This document shows, in pieces, positions 24,404-37,100 of a stretch of DNA of 64,000 bases. The notes beneath the pieces are model-generated. The model had not been told where the DNA came from and made no database searches. It saw nothing but the letters and a program-made list of their open reading frames with translations. Position 1 is the first letter of the stretch. Every line of letters starts with the position of its first letter. The translations under genes and the position numbers were made by a program. This DNA comes from Diphasiastrum complanatum (lineage: Eukaryota; Streptophyta; Lycopodiopsida; Lycopodiales; Lycopodiaceae): contig CM055094.1 of assembly GCA_029204225.1 (NCBI GenBank), positions 69,851,751 to 69,915,750 on the forward strand, read 5' to 3'.

Positions 24404-26145
24404 GCTTTTCTCTTGTATCAGATATTGTGTTGACAACGACTCTTTGAGGATTATTGGTCGTTTTCCTCGATGTCCTTTTGGCTTGTCAATGGGACCATAT
24501 CTTTTTGAGAGTGCCATACACCATTTTCATCGGCCACTATGGAGCTTCTATAACTATTTCTAGCACCATATTTGGATCTTCTTCCTCACTTATAGCTTAT
24601 TGGATTGTTTTCTCCCGTCACATTCAGGCAGCCCACCGTGGTCTTGGCGTTTGCTTAGAGCCTACGTTGAGGTGACAATTTATGTTCTCTCCCTTTGGGT
24701 TTGTGCCTATACTTTCTGTCGTGGCCTGTGGTTTTGAATCTCTGGTTTTAGTCTGACGAGACTCCTCAGCCTTTGTAGATACAATTCAATTTTTGTTGTT
24801 TTATTTACATTAATTTCATTTTTTGTTCTGTGATTCTATTTCCATATATTATGTTCCATTTTATTTTGTTAGGGTCTGTTTTAAAAAAAGAGAAATTTTA
24901 TTGATTATTATTCTTTCTTTCCTTCTTTTGTATTGTATATATCATAGTTATAGTCGCGATCTGCTTACTCAACCGCGATTCACGGTTTTGGTTAGGGTTT
25001 TTGAGAATCGTTTTTTTTTGGGTGGGCAATATGGGTATCAGATTGAAGCTCTTGGCAAGAGCAGTGCATTTATGAAGGTTTCCAGTAGTTCCAGGTACAA
25101 CATGGTCCATTTCAAGGTACATAAGTTGGATTCGAACTATACTGTTGTGATTTGTGTATAAAAACAATTATGCACCAAAACTTTTGGAAGCACCTAAGCA
25201 CCAAACTGGATAATAAGCATGTAGTGATCAGAGGCCTCCTTTACAGATCATATCTTCATACCACTTGGCAGGGTCCATTGGGGACCAGGAGTGAGTTTTA
25301 TCGTACACACTTTCTATCTCTTGATCCGGCCGGCTGCCCCATAGTATCTGGTTGCTTGCTGAGGAGTATATCACATAGTCTACGGATAGCGATGGGTCAG
25401 TTTCGGGTTTCTTCACATCAGCTGGCTATTGAGACTGGCAGATACAGTGGCACCCCACGAGAGGACCGGCTCTGTAGCATGTGTGTTATGCATGAGACTG
25501 AGGACGAGTCACATTTCCTCTTCAGATGTCCAGCCTACTATGAGATACGGGGGTGGTACTACTGCTTGTTCAGAGAGCACCCAGTTACACTTTCTATCTT
25601 GATATCTTATGAGGACCCTAGATGTGTCGCACTGATGATCCGAGAGATGTCAGACCTGAGGAGGAGGAGACTAGATGGTACACATTCCCTGACACAGCTG
25701 AGCATTGATGAGTGCATATCCCGTCGGAGACAGAGATCCGAGGTACCCATAGGCAGCGACTCAGATGGAGAGGCCGAGATTCCCGACTCCTTCGTACACC
25801 GGCATCAGAGACCATGTCGACGGCCAGAGAGACAGTCAGTTATTAGATCACAACCCAGAGCGCCACGGCAGCAGAGACAACACCGACGGCCTATCCGGCG
25901 ACAGAGGTCCAGGGCACATCTAATCACCCCTTCACAGCATACCATCCACCATTTCTTTCATGCTGATGGGCATCGTGATATATGATTCCAGACTATTGGA
26001 TCCTGACTGGGCCAGCTGTCTTTATGCATTGTATTTGCAGTTATTTAGTTTTATAGATGATTGAGCTTTAAGCTCCTATGTGCACACTTGACATGTACCT
26101 TTTCTTAGTCCTATGTACCTTAGGGTATTCAAGGACATTAATAAA

Positions 26146-26181
<36 letters not shown>

Positions 26182-29100
26182 CTCTCTCTCTCTCTAAAAT
26201 CTATAAAGCATGTGTGAAAAAAAAATCACCATATATACAATGTCGGGCTGAATGGCACCATAATGGAGGACAATGGTGTTTGATGAACAATATGAAAACT
26301 AATATACAACTAAGACTCCAGCTCGTCATGATAAGCTGATGAGTCCGTGCTGCCTAAATCAGATGTGTTTGCAGATGACTCCGAGGGTGACATCTGTCGT
26401 GGTGAGTCCCTGCCTGTTCCTCTACCTGCTGCCCAGCCTCTGCCCTTGCCCCTGCCCCTCCCCCCCTCTCCCTCTCCCTCTCCCTCTCCCACCCCCCTCT
26501 GGCTGCCTCCAACCACTCCCCCCCTCTGCCGCTCCCTCTAGCTCGGCCTCTCATCTGCGATCTTGTACCTTGAGAAAGCCCTAAAAACTCAGAGACGACC
26601 TAGCCTACAAACGCCTGTGATGCTCCGCTCCTCCATACAAATAGTGAACCCAACTCCCTTGTGGAACCTCTTGGTCGTGCTCTAGGCCTAAGTGACTAGT
26701 GACTGGGTGGCTGGCTCTTCCTGTGTCTCTGCATTGGGGTCCACCAGCAAGTCATCTATAAAATCCCCCTGAGCCTCATGCCCCCTCAGCATCTCCACCC
26801 ACTCCTCCTCCTGGTAATCAGCCCCCAACTCCTCTCCACCCCCCTCATCATCCCCCTTCTTAGCCCTACTCCGCCTCTCCTGCCCCTTATCCACTCTCCG
26901 TTGACGGCGCAAGGCTTGTGCATCTGCCTTTGCCTACCTATACATCTCTCTATAGATCTCCTCGTCTAGCTCAGCATGTGTAGGTGGTGCACGAGGAGCA
27001 GCGGCTGTTGATCCACCAAATTGGACCTTAGATCGGGGTACCATCCAAATTAGAATCTCTGAGGGGGATGTTTCCAAAATTGGTTTTTGTTCTAGGTATG
27101 GCCATTATAAATTTTTAGTTTTACCATTTGGTCTAACTAATGCCCCAACGACCTTTCAGCAGATGATGAACGATATTCTTCATACTGGTATATAGAGAAT
27201 GCTTGACCTTGTTAAAAGAAAATTTTATTGGCCAAAAGTGAAAGGTCATGTGGAGGCATACGTTCAAAAGTGTGAGCAATGCCAACTTAATAAAGCGGAA
27301 AGACTCAAAGCAGCTGGTTTGTTACATCCATTGGATATTCTAGTAAAAAGTGGGAAAGTATTTCCATGGATTTTGTGATCGGACTTTCCAAGTCGGGGAA
27401 GAGTCACGATGCCATTTAGGTAGTAATTGACAGGCTAACCAAAATGGCGCAGTTTATTCCAACAACTACTGTCAAAGCTTCGGAACTTGCACAACTTTTC
27501 GTTGAAAAGTTGTTCCGGTTGCATGGTTTGCCGAACGATATTGTTAGTGATCGTGATTCTAAGTTGACTGGCAAGTTCTATCAGGGAGCCTTTGAAAGAT
27601 TGGAAACTACCTTAAGTCTCTCGTCTTCGGATCACCCAGAATCCGATGGGCAGAATAGACCAAACGTGTCAACCAGTCAATGGAAGATATGCTTCGTGCA
27701 AATGTTTCCAAACAACAGTCAGATTGGGAAAAGTATCTCCCAATGGTTGAGTTCACATACAATAGTATAAAGCATTTTGCCACCGAATTTATTCCTTTTA
27801 TGCTTTTGTGCGGCTTTCAGCCTCGTTTCCCTATCCCTTGTCTCAAGGTACAAGCTACAGGCGATTTCTTGCATGATATGCAGAAAATGTTGCAGGCGGC
27901 TAAAGAAAGCATTCGATCGGAGCCCAATTCTATGCTAACCGAGGCCGAGTTTGAGTTCGGTCTAAGGTCCTTCGAACGGGGAAATGCCCTAAGCTATCTC
28001 CACGTTACAACGGCCCCTTTAACATTATAAATAAGATTAATTGGATCTAAGGGAGTTGTAACAGATGTGTCCCTGAACCCTCTGGCACTCTTAGGTGCTT
28101 TTGTTTGCACGGCGTAGTAGGAAACACAATGAGTGTCTTGTTGTTAAAGTTTGGTACAATGTTTATTTGGTAATACTGTTCTTCTATTGATATGTGACCT
28201 GAGAGTTTTCATAGCAGAGCACAACACAGTCCTGTTTTTGGCTTTTCATCACAATTTTGTGTGTGCTGATATGCTTGTGCAACATAAACACTGCTGGTAC
28301 GATCCAAGCTAAGATACTTATTATACTTATGATTGATCGTTAGAGGCATGGTGGTGTGCAGTTGGAGTTTGAGTGAGATTTAGAAATCACTCATACAATA
28401 ACTTGGCCTCTAGATAGCACCAAAAATCTGGTATCTATGTGGGCAACATAGGTAGTGCATATATGGGCACCATGATGGTCATAATGATGCTTTATTTGGG
28501 ATTCTTGGTCCATATGGCTGGGATATATTTGTATGCAACAACATTCTTCTCGTACATATTTCATTATTACACCTTGCGGTGTCCGTATGGCTTGGCGGAG
28601 TTCTTGCAAGGTGCAACTTGTGGTTCGACATCTATATTTAGGCGGTAGTTACACATTCAGCATATGCATTTTCATGACCATTGCTACGATATTGACCTTC
28701 TGCAGCAGCATCGTCAACATATGCATTTTTAGCCTTGTCTCGTCGCATTTACGTTAGTTACATTTTAGCATTTTGTCGCTAAATACATTAAGGGCCAAAC
28801 CATTTATTTTTGGTTTTTATCATCTTTCATAGGCCCATATCAAGTGCCATGTTTTAACAAGTAGGGGAGAGGTAAGGACAATTTTACATGACTGGGTCTA
28901 GTACTGGTCCCTAAATGAGGTCTCTGTTAATTACCCCATTAACTGTGTACTGGGCCTTGAGTGTGTATAAGATTATGGGATTTTAGCCCTAATCCTAGAG
29001 TAGCTTTTTTTAATGTTCCTCTAAGGGCCTCTAGACTATAATTCATAGAATCTCTACTAGTCATTCTACAGTCTATGGTTCTTATGTGTGCAAGTGTCTG

Positions 29101-31088
29101 TGGGAGATTATAGGAGCATATATTATATAAACTGAAGCTGTGCTAAATTATCTCAAGCTACTCTCAGATCTAAAGAACCAGTCTCTCAATGTGATTAGCA
29201 AAGCAGCAAAGCGGACTTGTGGCCTATCTAAAAACTGTCGGCTTTAATTAGGGCCAGGTCAGCAAGTCCCACTTAGTGTCTAATAGTAATATCCCAATAA
29301 TGAGTACATGTCAATACTATATTTTGAGGAATAAATAGTGGGTCCAAGGACACAAACCATAGTGGGTCCAAGGACACAACGACTCTTTGAGGATTATTGG
29401 TCGTTTTCCTCGATGTCCTTTTGGCTTGTCAATGGGACCATATCTTTTTGAGAGTGCCATACACCATTTTCATCGGCCACTATGGAGCTTCTATAACTAT
29501 TTCTAGCACCATATTTGGATCTTCTTCCTCACTTATAGCTTATTGGATTGTTTTCTCCCGTCACATTCAGGCAGCCCACCGTGGTCTTGGCGTTTGCTTA
29601 GAGCCTACGTTGAGGTGACAATTTATGTTCTCTCCCTTTGGGTTTGTGCCTATACTTTCTGTCGTGGCCTGTGGTTTTGAATCTCTGGTTTTAGTCTGAC
29701 GAGACTCCTCAGCCTTTGTAGATACAATTCAATTTTTGTTGTTTTATTTACATTAATTTCATTTTTTGTTCTGTGATTCTATTTCCATATATTATGTTCC
29801 ATTTTATTTTGTTAGGGTCTGTTTTAAAAAAAGAGAAATTTTATTGATTATTATTCTTTCTTTCCTTCTTTTGTATTGTATATATCATAGTTATAGTCGC
29901 GATCTGCTTACTCAACCGCGATTCACGGTTTTGGTTAGGGTTTTTGAGAATCGTTTTTTTTTGGGTGGGCAATATGGGTATCAGATTGAAGCTCTTGGCA
30001 AGAGCAGTGCATTTATGAAGGTTTCCAGTAGTTCCAGGTACAACATGGTCCATTTCAAGGTACATAAGTTGGATTCGAACTATACTGTTGTGATTTGTGT
30101 ATAAAAACAATTATGCACCAAAACTTTTGGAAGCACCTAAGCACCAAACTGGATAATAAGCATGTAGTGATCAGAGGCCTCCTTTACAGATCATATCTTC
30201 ATACCACTTGGCAGGGTCCATTGGGGACCAGGAGTGAGTTTTATCGTACACACTTTCTATCTCTTGATCCGGCCGGCTGCCCCATAGTATCTGGTTGCTT
30301 GCTGAGGAGTATATCACATAGTCTACGGATAGCGATGGGTCAGTTTCGGGTTTCTTCACATCAGCTGGCTATTGAGACTGGCAGATACAGTGGCACCCCA
30401 CGAGAGGACCGGCTCTGTAGCATGTGTGTTATGCATGAGACTGAGGACGAGTCACATTTCCTCTTCAGATGTCCAGCCTACTATGAGATACGGGGGTGGT
30501 ACTACTGCTTGTTCAGAGAGCACCCAGTTACACTTTCTATCTTGATATCTTATGAGGACCCTAGATGTGTCGCACTGATGATCCGAGAGATGTCAGACCT
30601 GAGGAGGAGGAGACTAGATGGTACACATTCCCTGACACAGCTGAGCATTGATGAGTGCATATCCCGTCGGAGACAGAGATCCGAGGTACCCATAGGCAGC
30701 GACTCAGATGGAGAGGCCGAGATTCCCGACTCCTTCGTACACCGGCATCAGAGACCATGTCGACGGCCAGAGAGACAGTCAGTTATTAGATCACAACCCA
30801 GAGCGCCACGGCAGCAGAGACAACACCGACGGCCTATCCGGCGACAGAGGTCCAGGGCACATCTAATCACCCCTTCACAGCATACCATCCACCATTTCTT
30901 TCATGCTGATGGGCATCGTGATATATGATTCCAGACTATTGGATCCTGACTGGGCCAGCTGTCTTTATGCATTGTATTTGCAGTTATTTAGTTTTATAGA
31001 TGATTGAGCTTTAAGCTCCTATGTGCACACTTGACATGTACCTTTTCTTAGTCCTATGTACCTTAGGGTATTCAAGGACATTAATAAA

Positions 31089-31124
<36 letters not shown>

Positions 31125-34100
31125 CTCTCTCTCTCTCTAAAATCTATAAAGCATGTGTGAAAAAAAAATCACCATATATACAATGTCGGGCTGAATGGCA
31201 CCATAATGGAGGACAATGGTGTTTGATGAACAATATGAAAACTAATATACAACTAAGACTCCAGCTCGTCATGATAAGCTGATGAGTCCGTGCTGCCTAA
31301 ATCAGATGTGTTTGCAGATGACTCCGAGGGTGACATCTGTCGTGGTGAGTCCCTGCCTGTTCCTCTACCTGCTGCCCAGCCTCTGCCCTTGCCCCTGCCC
31401 CTCCCCCCCTCTCCCTCTCCCTCTCCCTCTCCCACCCCCCTCTGGCTGCCTCCAACCACTCCCCCCCTCTGCCGCTCCCTCTAGCTCGGCCTCTCATCTG
31501 CGATCTTGTACCTTGAGAAAGCCCTAAAAACTCAGAGACGACCTAGCCTACAAACGCCTGTGATGCTCCGCTCCTCCATACAAATAGTGAACCCAACTCC
31601 CTTGTGGAACCTCTTGGTCGTGCTCTAGGCCTAAGTGACTAGTGACTGGGTGGCTGGCTCTTCCTGTGTCTCTGCATTGGGGTCCACCAGCAAGTCATCT
31701 ATAAAATCCCCCTGAGCCTCATGCCCCCTCAGCATCTCCACCCACTCCTCCTCCTGGTAATCAGCCCCCAACTCCTCTCCACCCCCCTCATCATCCCCCT
31801 TCTTAGCCCTACTCCGCCTCTCCTGCCCCTTATCCACTCTCCGTTGACGGCGCAAGGCTTGTGCATCTGCCTTTGCCTACCTATACATCTCTCTATAGAT
31901 CTCCTCGTCTAGCTCAGCATGTGTAGGTGGTGCACGAGGAGCAGCGGCTGTTGATCCACCAAATTGGACCTTAGATCGGGGTACCATCCAAATTAGAATC
32001 TCTGAGGGGGATGTTTCCAAAATTGGTTTTTGTTCTAGGTATGGCCATTATAAATTTTTAGTTTTACCATTTGGTCTAACTAATGCCCCAACGACCTTTC
32101 AGCAGATGATGAACGATATTCTTCATACTGGTATATAGAGAATGCTTGACCTTGTTAAAAGAAAATTTTATTGGCCAAAAGTGAAAGGTCATGTGGAGGC
32201 ATACGTTCAAAAGTGTGAGCAATGCCAACTTAATAAAGCGGAAAGACTCAAAGCAGCTGGTTTGTTACATCCATTGGATATTCTAGTAAAAAGTGGGAAA
32301 GTATTTCCATGGATTTTGTGATCGGACTTTCCAAGTCGGGGAAGAGTCACGATGCCATTTAGGTAGTAATTGACAGGCTAACCAAAATGGCGCAGTTTAT
32401 TCCAACAACTACTGTCAAAGCTTCGGAACTTGCACAACTTTTCGTTGAAAAGTTGTTCCGGTTGCATGGTTTGCCGAACGATATTGTTAGTGATCGTGAT
32501 TCTAAGTTGACTGGCAAGTTCTATCAGGGAGCCTTTGAAAGATTGGAAACTACCTTAAGTCTCTCGTCTTCGGATCACCCAGAATCCGATGGGCAGAATA
32601 GACCAAACGTGTCAACCAGTCAATGGAAGATATGCTTCGTGCAAATGTTTCCAAACAACAGTCAGATTGGGAAAAGTATCTCCCAATGGTTGAGTTCACA
32701 TACAATAGTATAAAGCATTTTGCCACCGAATTTATTCCTTTTATGCTTTTGTGCGGCTTTCAGCCTCGTTTCCCTATCCCTTGTCTCAAGGTACAAGCTA
32801 CAGGCGATTTCTTGCATGATATGCAGAAAATGTTGCAGGCGGCTAAAGAAAGCATTCGATCGGAGCCCAATTCTATGCTAACCGAGGCCGAGTTTGAGTT
32901 CGGTCTAAGGTCCTTCGAACGGGGAAATGCCCTAAGCTATCTCCACGTTACAACGGCCCCTTTAACATTATAAATAAGATTAATTGGATCTAAGGGAGTT
33001 GTAACAGATGTGTCCCTGAACCCTCTGGCACTCTTAGGTGCTTTTGTTTGCACGGCGTAGTAGGAAACACAATGAGTGTCTTGTTGTTAAAGTTTGGTAC
33101 AATGTTTATTTGGTAATACTGTTCTTCTATTGATATGTGACCTGAGAGTTTTCATAGCAGAGCACAACACAGTCCTGTTTTTGGCTTTTCATCACAATTT
33201 TGTGTGTGCTGATATGCTTGTGCAACATAAACACTGCTGGTACGATCCAAGCTAAGATACTTATTATACTTATGATTGATCGTTAGAGGCATGGTGGTGT
33301 GCAGTTGGAGTTTGAGTGAGATTTAGAAATCACTCATACAATAACTTGGCCTCTAGATAGCACCAAAAATCTGGTATCTATGTGGGCAACATAGGTAGTG
33401 CATATATGGGCACCATGATGGTCATAATGATGCTTTATTTGGGATTCTTGGTCCATATGGCTGGGATATATTTGTATGCAACAACATTCTTCTCGTACAT
33501 ATTTCATTATTACACCTTGCGGTGTCCGTATGGCTTGGCGGAGTTCTTGCAAGGTGCAACTTGTGGTTCGACATCTATATTTAGGCGGTAGTTACACATT
33601 CAGCATATGCATTTTCATGACCATTGCTACGATATTGACCTTCTGCAGCAGCATCGTCAACATATGCATTTTTAGCCTTGTCTCGTCGCATTTACGTTAG
33701 TTACATTTTAGCATTTTGTCGCTAAATACATTAAGGGCCAAACCATTTATTTTTGGTTTTTATCATCTTTCATAGGCCCATATCAAGTGCCATGTTTTAA
33801 CAAGTAGGGGAGAGGTAAGGACAATTTTACATGACTGGGTCTAGTACTGGTCCCTAAATGAGGTCTCTGTTAATTACCCCATTAACTGTGTACTGGGCCT
33901 TGAGTGTGTATAAGATTATGGGATTTTAGCCCTAATCCTAGAGTAGCTTTTTTTAATGTTCCTCTAAGGGCCTCTAGACTATAATTCATAGAATCTCTAC
34001 TAGTCATTCTACAGTCTATGGTTCTTATGTGTGCAAGTGTCTGTGGGAGATTATAGGAGCATATATTATATAAACTGAAGCTGTGCTAAATTATCTCAAG

Positions 34101-37100
34101 CTACTCTCAGATCTAAAGAACCAGTCTCTCAATGTGATTAGCAAAGCAGCAAAGCGGACTTGTGGCCTATCTAAAAACTGTCGGCTTTAATTAGGGCCAG
34201 GTCAGCAAGTCCCACTTAGTGTCTAATAGTAATATCCCAATAATGAGTACATGTCAATACTATATTTTGAGGAATAAATAGTGGGTCCAAGGACACAAAC
34301 CATTTAGTCAAAATGTTTAAGGATGAATAACATGGGGCCCAAGGTCCAACTAGTTGTCCATAATATGCTTGTAGCTATAACAATGTCCAAAACAGGGCTT
34401 TGAAATCAATATAATGCTTTGTACTCCAAATAATTTGAACATAATCTACCTGGATAATATCTAGTTTTTTGAGACTTCCTCAGAAACGTACCCGATAAAA
34501 TTATGTGCAGACTCTTAGCTTGTTGAGGTCGTTCCTTAACCTTCATGTTTGTTTGCTATGGCCCAGAATTGTATGAGCTACTTCAAATTTCAGTGTGTAT
34601 TATAGCTGTTACTAGTCGAGTGTCACTTTCATATGGAGCCTGGTGGTGTTCTCAATTTCAGTTTACACTTTAAGAGCTCTGGTAGTTCTTACTACACCTA
34701 CCCTAAGCTATTGGAAATCAATTTTCTTTGTTTTCAGGTTAGAAATTCTGCAATCACGACGCTTTTCCAGTCCATCAACAGCCATGGATACCAATTGTCA
34801 GTTGTCATGTGGAAGCACTGCCTGTGGAACCTTATATTTCCTCTCCTGGATACCGTGCGTCATTTGGTGTGTGCTCAGTTTCTCTCTCTTAAGAACCCCT
34901 AATCAACTGTTATATGTGTTAATGCATCTATGTATGCTGCATGCGGAAGTAATTTTTTTGCCCATGCATAGGCTGCTAATTCCTCAAAAGATGAATGGAC
35001 TGGAAAAGAGCTTGGCGTTCAACGTGGCAAACCAGTTCACATGCTTGTACATCATAGGTATGAAAGTAATTTCTATTGGCATTGAATCTTTTTGCAGCTG
35101 CTAGAATGTAGAAGGTGGGGTGCTTGCGTATAGTAATCTCCATCTGGCACTTCTAATTTGTTCTTAAAAGGCAAACTACAGATTATTTATAATGGTTGAG
35201 TTATTTCTAGATTCAATCATTTTCCAGCATACCCTTGAGCTACAATTTTGTTTCACACCTTACCATTTCTTCTTTGGTTGGTCATGGAATCTCAGTCGTA
35301 ATACAGCCCAAAAACAGTGGGACGAGACATTGGTGCTGGTCTTGAATGGAATGAGTCGTTTGTTGAAGCTATATTTTAATTTCTTCCAAACTTTGGAAAA
35401 TTTCAAAACAGGTATTGCTATTCTTACACACATTTTTCCAGTGTATTCGACGCTGCAATCCTTTCTCCTATCATCTATGCAAGTTTTACTTACATGCTGT
35501 TGTCCTCATGTTATTTTCTTCATTTTTTCTTTTCAGGTTGGGATTCTCTTCTTCGTTTCATTCAAGAAAGTGTAATTTATGGTAGCAAGGAGGTTGCCCT
35601 GGCAGCAATCAGCTCGTTACAGACTGTCCTCATCCATGGATCAAAGGTAGAATATTTATCAAATAAAAGGAGAATTTTTGTGGGGAAGAATGAGAGAGCA
35701 CTATAGACTGAAGATCATAGACTGACCAAATAAACGAAATGGTTGGATAGTTTCTCTTTTGCGTTACATAATTACATACTTTCTTTACCTTAGGCATGCA
35801 TGACTACGTTGTTGGGCAAAACATACAGCAACTTTTCATTCAGCAAGTAACACCTTTCAGTTTTGAATTCCTAGATTTAAAATCGAAAGTGGTATGCTTG
35901 TATCAAAAATTACATCTGCTAAATGTATCAGGGTCTTAGAAACTCACAGCCATTTCTCTTGTGATCAGAAGTGTAATGTAAGGATTGCTTGGATGGCTTT
36001 TCATTCTCTTGTAATAGTTCTTTTCAGCTATATGATGATAGAATAGCATCAGACAGATGACGTGTACTAAACGTGAAAAAAGGTTGATGTGCTATATTGG
36101 TTTGCTGTATGTTTATACATAACTAATTTAGTTATCTCACGGGATGAAGTCTTGACAGAGTATAAAGGATCTCATTGTATATTATGAACAGCAAGTGCCT
36201 AGTTGACTTCTTTTTTTTAATTTTGAATAAGTCTAACCACAAAGACAAGTAAATTGATTGAAATCTTCACATATAACTGGTCTGTTTAGTGTTAATTTTC
36301 AAATACCTTGAATGAAAGCCCCAAGGCTCATCTGAAAGCTTGTTTTCAGTTACAATTTCTCTCGCTTGCAGGGCAGCATGCTAGATGAGTACTTTGAATC
36401 TGCATTCACAACGTATGAGAAGGTTGTCCATAATGCAGCTCATTATAGAAGTAAAGTTGCAACAAGGGCACGGCAAGAACTACTACAAAGCCTGGGTCAG
36501 TTATGCCTTTGTTACGGCAAGAGGGATAGTTTAAACAATGAACATAATGAGCCAGGGCATGAGTGATTTTTAACCATTTCAAAGCATGGTGTTTATGGAT
36601 TTTTCCCACCATTTGATGCTTTATGCTTTGTGGGTAATTATCACTGTATATATGCTTGACATCTTTGAGTGTTTGAGTGTAATTTTCAGGACATTCAAAA
36701 TCTAGTTACAGAAAAACCAATATTGGAATATAATACTGCAACACTTGTCCACTTAGTATAATTTTTTTGCTGCTACAGAATGATGAAATGTTGAATTAAC
36801 AAGTTTTCCTGATTACAGGTGAATTGTATAGAAAAGCATACAACATGTTTGAAGCAAGCAGCTATCTTCGAATACTGGCCCTAGTAGATCTACTGATTCG
36901 GTGTCCACTAACAGCACGCACTGAAAGCACTCCCTCACATGTATGCCATGGTCCCTGGAAGCATTCGTGCTGCTTAAGCCCTTCTTACCAGAAAATAGAT
37001 AGTCTGTTTTCGCGCTCTGATTTAGGATTGTTTGGATGGATATGCAGGAAAGCCTTCCACAGGTTCAACGAATTGCTTTGGACGTACTTCCAATGTTGAA

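Larger units (their letters stand above)
24433..29360 (+). repeat. Tandem 4.93-kb unit, copy 1
   Basis: Begins ACAACGACTCTTTGAGG and ends GGACACAAACCAT. Every open frame in it reappears 4,943 bp downstream with the same translation, and the internal microsatellites keep the same length, so the copies look identical. It contains unassigned DNA (24433-25020), a LINE 3' end, a CT/GC-rich stretch, a gypsy fragment and LTR-like sequence. Confidence 0.95.
29376..34303 (+). repeat. Tandem 4.93-kb unit, copy 2
   Basis: Same sequence as copy 1, offset 4,943 bp. The copies are joined by 15 bases (29361-29375) that, with the next four, repeat AGTGGGTCCAAGGACACAA from the end of copy 1. After 34303 unique intron sequence resumes. 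Confidence 0.95.

Noticed and set aside
26339-26584. Proline/leucine-rich + strand frames (also at 31282-31527)
   Set aside because: They arise from (CTCCCT)n DNA; no start context, conservation or partner exon is seen.
36941-37047. Read-through of the MON2 exon at 36819 into the next exon
   Set aside because: The frame is open for a while, but it inserts Cys/His-rich sequence unlike the family, and GTATGC...TGCAG splicing restores the expected protein in phase.
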